This document shows positions 60,360 through 64,000 of a stretch of 64,000 nt of DNA, in pieces. The translations under genes were made by a program, and so were the position numbers. The notes beneath the pieces were generated by a model that worked only from the letters and a program-made list of their open reading frames with translations, ran no database searches and was not told the DNA's origin. Positions within the stretch are counted from its first letter, which is position 1; each line of letters opens with the position of its first letter. The stretch is from Fibrobacteria bacterium (GTDB lineage: Bacteria; Fibrobacterota; Fibrobacteria; UBA5070), in the NCBI GenBank assembly GCA_020633825.1, contig JACKCV010000001.1, positions 497,001 through 561,000 of the forward strand. The letters run 5' to 3'.

Positions 60360-63300
60360 TCAGCGGAACAGGCTCGAGTTCAGGGTGACCTTGAAGAACT
60401 CCTTGTCGAGGAACGGGCCGCCCGGCACATCGAGCCGAACGGAGACGGGGATGTCGACGATGTAGCTCTTGTCCTTGAAGCTGAAGACGCGCTCGGTCAT
60501 GCCGGCCGAATGCAGGTCGAACAGTCGCAGGAGCGCCCATTCCCCATCCCGTCGCTCCTCGAAGTTTGAGGTGATGGTGCTGGCCACCAGCGCCACGCCG
60601 CTCTGGCCCTTCTGCGGCCATTTTCCGACGATGCGCTTCTCCCCTCCGTAGGCGGCTTCCGCGGCCTGGCCGCCCAGACGGAATTCGACCTTGGCGCGCG
60701 AATCCCCCTTTATGGAAATGGTGGTGTTGCACCCTTTCCAGGAGCCTCCGCCCTTGCCGTAGAAGAACGCTCCCAAGCGCAGGATCTTCCGGAGACCTTG
60801 CAAGGAGGTGGCGTCGAGGGCCGGCGCGATGCCGTTGCTGGTGCGCGGCTGGATGTCGTCCCCCTGGACATCGACGATGTTCTCGATGGATTTGAGGTAC
60901 AGGGCCACGGCTCCGGTCTGGGGATTGATCATGTGATCGATCTCGTCGATGGAGGCCTCCGTCTCGGCATAGGGATCGAAGGGGTAGTTGCCTCGAACGA
61001 GATTCTGCCAAGGCTGCCACACCTGCTCCCGGAAGGCCGTATTCGCCGCTTCGGTGGCGATGGGGACGAGGTTGCGGGCGATGGACAGCAGGATGTCGCG
61101 CGAAAGCCCATCCCACCAGCCATGCAGGCCTGCCGGGAGCTTGTCGCGGATCGCCGAGGCTTCCCCGAGGCCATGGACCAAGGGGTTCTTCGGGTCCTGT
61201 CTCAGGACGGCCCCCGCGAATTCCATGACATCCTTGCCGTTTCCCTGGTCGCCCAAGGAGACCGCGAGTGCCTGCAGGTCCTTGGAATAGTTGGTCAGGC
61301 TTCCTTTGGTGGCATCTTGCGCCCAGGCGATCTGGGCGGAGAGCCCTTCGGCGACCCTCAGGTGGACGGCCTTTTCGCCGGGAGGCAAGCGGGCGGACAC
61401 GGCATCCACGATGGCCTCGGCTTTCTTGGCCATCTTGTCGAGTTTGCCCGGGAGCTTCGGGGGAAGACCGGGCGAGCCCGCTTCCGGAGACAGGTCGGTC
61501 TCTTCGAGGAAGCGGGAGAGGAAGGCGAGAAGCCCCTTGGGGTTCTGGCGATTGTAGGGGCTGGAGAGGATCTGGAGGGCCCCTGCGAGCCGCTGGTTGT
61601 CGGAGGGGAGCTTGCAGCGAGAGGTTTCGAACAGCTTGGCCCACTCCTCGACGAAGCCATCGACATACCGGCGCCGGAGCTCGACGATGTTTTCCTTGGA
61701 GGAGGCGGTGCCTTCGTTCGCCGACCCCAGCACCCAATCCGGCTTGCCGTTGGCCAGCGCGGTGAGGGTGGGCTCGATGGCTTCCAACCAACCGCGGCGG
61801 GTGTAGGCGGGCGGGATGAGGAAGTCGGAGCATCCCAGGTCCTCGACCTTGAGGCCCAGGGAGTCGCTGTTGAAGGACGGAAGAGTATCGGCGGCAGCCA
61901 GGATGCGGGCGAAATTGCCGGATTGGTTCTTGGCCGCACCCAGCTGGAGTCGCGTGGAATGCGCGAGGGTGGGGTCGAGCGCTCCCAGCCACCCCTCGTC
62001 CTCGTCCTCCACGTGCCGCACCACCCATTCCGCGAGTCGAGGGAGGGCATCCCGCACTTGGGGGGGGAGAGGATCCGACAGGCCCAGCGTGTTGGCCCAG
62101 GCGTGGACGATGGCGCTCGAGAGCCCTTCGGTCCCTTCCTGGTCTTCACCCTGGCTCCAACCGTCCTTGCTGATCAACAGATAGGTCTTGAATTCGCGGT
62201 ACAACTCCCCAAGGTCGGCGTCCTGGTGCGTCGCTTGGGAGACCAGTCGTCCAACCAGGGCCTCCTGGGAGGCGAAAGCCGTGGTATTGAGGATCCCCAG
62301 GCGGCGTTGGAGTTCGATCGACACCTTGGGTTTGTACTCGCTGCCGGGGTAGAAACCCGGGGCCAGGGACCAGGGGCGTCCCCGAGTGATTTCCGTGTAC
62401 AAGCTGTCGAGGGTGAGGAGGGACCCCAGGGAGGAGGCCATGTCTTCCGGGGTTTCCCAGGGGGAGATGGTCGCCGCCTGGAGGCGTTGATTCCAGGAGC
62501 GGACCATGCGACCACCCACGAAGGATCCGTGGAGGGACACCACCACCAGGAGAGCCGCCACGATGGCGCTTCCAAGGAGACTGAGGGTCGCCAGAACCGA
62601 TGCCTTCACTTGGCGATGGGCGGCCAATCGCGCCAAGGAGGGCTCGCTGGCGATGATCCGCAAGATATCACGGGGCTGGGCCGAGTCGCCCCCGTCCGCC
62701 GAGGCGGAACCGGAGGCCAGGAAGTAGAAGCCTCGAAGGAAGGGCGGGGACTTGGTGGTGAACCCCGCGGCGATGGCGGCACACCTCTCCTTGACGACGG
62801 CTCCCTGGGACTTGAGGATCTGGAGGGAACGGTAGACCCCTTGGGGGTCGAGAGAGGATTCCCAGGCGCGAGCCAGCAGGCCGGGCTCCTTCTCCTCCAG
62901 ACCCGACTGCAGGCGCGACCAGGCTTCGTCGAAGGATTTGGGGAGGTTTTCCTGGCGTCCCCAGGGGAGGCGTGCTCCGGGGAGGGTGGTCAACAGCTCG
63001 GCCAACCCCGGTGAGAACTCCTTCGGGGTCGGAAGCAGGATGTGGACCGGGAATTCCGTGGCGCTGGCCTCGGCCAGGAACGCCAGATTGCCATGCAGGG
63101 CTCGATCCCCCGCGGTGGCCTGGTCGTGGAGATGGACCAAGGCCGCATCGACGGGCCGAACCTTCCCCAATTCCTGGAGTCCCTCGACGAGGAAGCGGAT
63201 GCGGTCGGCGTTGGGGGCCGTGGAGGAGTCGGGCAGGGTGCGCGGGAGGATCACCACGATCTGGTCGACCACCAGCCAGTCGGCCACTTCGGCGAACCCG

Positions 63301-63734
63301 CCGGAGAGTTCATGGGAACGCGAGGTCGTCAGGTTCCGAGCCCCGAGCTCCTCGAGGTGGGATTTGAGCGCGGCGGGATTCCTGGAAATGCCCCAGAGGA
63401 TCAGGCGCGATTCGAAATCGGAACGAGCGAAGACGCCGGATTGGACGTCAGTGGCGCTGGCGCTGGCGAGCTTGCGGAGGTCCCCCAGCAGGGGAGCCTT
63501 CCAGGTGTCTTCGAAGGCATCGGCGGCATCGGACTTCGCCCCGCGAGCCAGGGCGCGGATCAGGGCGCGCTGGCGGAGGATCAGACCGATGGCCAAGCCG
63601 GTGGCGAGCCCCAGACCGGCGGCGGTCCACCCCCACCAGGGCAGGGAATGGAGCAGGACCAGGGAAGTTGTCGTGGTGGCGACGACGAGGAGAATCCAGA
63701 TCGTCAGGAACCAGAACCAGAAAGTCTTGAGCAT
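60360..63734 (-). CDS. tssM: T6SS inner-membrane protein TssM (IcmF), without visible P-loop
   Basis: This 1,124-residue protein has TssM topology: membrane segments at ~5-27 and ~32-54, a cytoplasmic region (~60-400), a third membrane segment at ~405-430 (SVLATLSLLGSAIVAALLVVVSL) and a long periplasmic domain ending in VPGGPFLDKEFFKVTLNSSLFR. TssM with TssL and TssJ forms the envelope complex. In many TssM proteins the cytoplasmic region carries a Walker A motif; none (GxxxxGKS/T) is seen here, as in some other TssM proteins. It is convergent with tssG and follows tssL by 12 bp. Confidence 0.9.
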   Translation of the reverse strand: MLKTFWFWFLTIWILLVVATTTTSLVLLHSLPWWGWTAAGLGLATGLAIGLILRQRALIRALARGAKSDAADAFEDTWKAPLLGDLRKLASASATDVQSGVFARSDFESRLILWGISRNPAALKSHLEELGARNLTTSRSHELSGGFAEVADWLVVDQIVVILPRTLPDSSTAPNADRIRFLVEGLQELGKVRPVDAALVHLHDQATAGDRALHGNLAFLAEASATEFPVHILLPTPKEFSPGLAELLTTLPGARLPWGRQENLPKSFDEAWSRLQSGLEEKEPGLLARAWESSLDPQGVYRSLQILKSQGAVVKERCAAIAAGFTTKSPPFLRGFYFLASGSASADGGDSAQPRDILRIIASEPSLARLAAHRQVKASVLATLSLLGSAIVAALLVVVSLHGSFVGGRMVRSWNQRLQAATISPWETPEDMASSLGSLLTLDSLYTEITRGRPWSLAPGFYPGSEYKPKVSIELQRRLGILNTTAFASQEALVGRLVSQATHQDADLGELYREFKTYLLISKDGWSQGEDQEGTEGLSSAIVHAWANTLGLSDPLPPQVRDALPRLAEWVVRHVEDEDEGWLGALDPTLAHSTRLQLGAAKNQSGNFARILAAADTLPSFNSDSLGLKVEDLGCSDFLIPPAYTRRGWLEAIEPTLTALANGKPDWVLGSANEGTASSKENIVELRRRYVDGFVEEWAKLFETSRCKLPSDNQRLAGALQILSSPYNRQNPKGLLAFLSRFLEETDLSPEAGSPGLPPKLPGKLDKMAKKAEAIVDAVSARLPPGEKAVHLRVAEGLSAQIAWAQDATKGSLTNYSKDLQALAVSLGDQGNGKDVMEFAGAVLRQDPKNPLVHGLGEASAIRDKLPAGLHGWWDGLSRDILLSIARNLVPIATEAANTAFREQVWQPWQNLVRGNYPFDPYAETEASIDEIDHMINPQTGAVALYLKSIENIVDVQGDDIQPRTSNGIAPALDATSLQGLRKILRLGAFFYGKGGGSWKGCNTTISIKGDSRAKVEFRLGGQAAEAAYGGEKRIVGKWPQKGQSGVALVASTITSNFEERRDGEWALLRLFDLHSAGMTERVFSFKDKSYIVDIPVSVRLDVPGGPFLDKEFFKVTLNSSLFR

Positions 63735-63746
63735 CGGAGGAGTCCG

Positions 63747-64000
63747 TCAGTTTCCGGTGAGCATGGCGAGGAAGAAGTAGATGCCGCACCCCAGGGCGAG
63801 CAGACCCAGGGAAATCCACCACAGGGCGCGACCGGTGCGCTCCTTGGGGCGATGTCCCGCGGGCGCGTCGAGGGAGGGGACCCAGGGAGCGTTCCGAGAG
63901 GGGTGGTTGGCGTCGCGGGACAGGAGGTCCTTGACCAGTTGCTGCAGCACCTCGGGGGAGTCGAGACGGTGCTTGCCCTGGAAACCCAGGACGATGCATC
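63747..64000 (-). CDS. tssL: T6SS inner-membrane protein TssL (DotU), N-terminus beyond window
   Basis: The frame is open to the window edge; 83 C-terminal residues are visible. CIVLGFQGKHRL matches the LLLGFEGRYR motif of TssL/DotU, and the chain ends with one membrane helix (ALWWISLGLLALGCGIYFFLAML), the C-terminal anchor of TssL. The tssL-tssM order is standard. A GTG inside the fragment is not a start. The rest of the gene, and probably tssK, tssJ, clpV and vgrG, lie beyond the window. Confidence 0.85.
   Translation of the reverse strand, partial: CIVLGFQGKHRLDSPEVLQQLVKDLLSRDANHPSRNAPWVPSLDAPAGHRPKERTGRALWWISLGLLALGCGIYFFLAMLTGN

Noticed and set aside
1..64000. CRISPR arrays, insertion sequences, prophage integrases, rRNA
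   Set aside because: No regularly spaced direct repeats, no transposase or integrase motifs and no rRNA-like stretches were seen on either strand.

Overview
The window comes from a high-GC, Gram-negative bacterium that is most likely a member of the Fibrobacterota. The evidence is two copies of the TIGR02147 protein family (a paralogous family first defined in Fibrobacter succinogenes), plant cell-wall enzymes (GH52, GH44, a CE1-type esterase), large secreted proteins ending in short sorting-like tails, and outer-membrane lipid transport genes (MlaEFD). I see no transposase, integrase, CRISPR array or rRNA. Coding density is high. Many long open frames on the opposite strand are only GC-rich shadows of real genes.

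Layout. 1-8.6 kb (minus): a secreted surface block with a 1,937-residue Calx-beta protein, a lipoprotein and the start of a beta-rich exported protein. 8.8-11.5 kb: a GH52 beta-xylosidase convergent with an MBL-fold hydrolase. 11.9-18.3 kb (plus): a double-activase/2-hydroxyacyl-CoA dehydratase-type giant, hrcA, a thioredoxin-like [2Fe-2S] ferredoxin and a SET-domain protein, then tRNA-Pro(GGG). 18.6-22.2 kb: a CE1-like esterase, then a coupled TIGR02147 + DUF2341-like lipoprotein pair. 22.3-26.2 kb (minus): a membrane P-loop ATPase coupled to an MscS channel. 26.3 kb: tRNA-Pro(CGG). 26.5-32 kb (minus): a chemosensory operon (soluble double-sensor protein, CheW, and a CheA-CheW-CheW-REC kinase frameshifted in a C8 tract). 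32.3-34.8 kb: rlmN and a divergent glycosyltransferase. 35-41.8 kb (minus): one tight operon, small acidic gene-recR-engB-mlaE-mlaF-mlaD-TPR protein, followed by a beta-propeller protein. 42-43.8 kb: a GH44 glucanase. 43.9-49.2 kb: a surface-glycan block (3-aminosugar synthesis plus three glycosyltransferases). 49.2-51 kb (minus): a second TIGR02147 + lipoprotein pair. 51.1-64 kb: a type VI secretion cluster (a second tssF on the minus strand; tssA-B-C-hcp-tssE-F-G; then convergent tssM and tssL, with tssL cut by the window edge).

How it fits together. The window describes a polysaccharide-degrading, surface-active bacterium: secreted hydrolases, surface lipoproteins, glycan decoration, envelope lipid maintenance, envelope-tension sensing, chemosensory signalling and a contact-dependent secretion machine. 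The two least-described systems are the duplicated TIGR02147/lipoprotein cassette and the ATPase-MscS pair. A recurring promoter pattern, a TAnnnT hexamer 5-10 nt before the start codon with no Shine-Dalgarno site, suggests leaderless transcription of many first genes.
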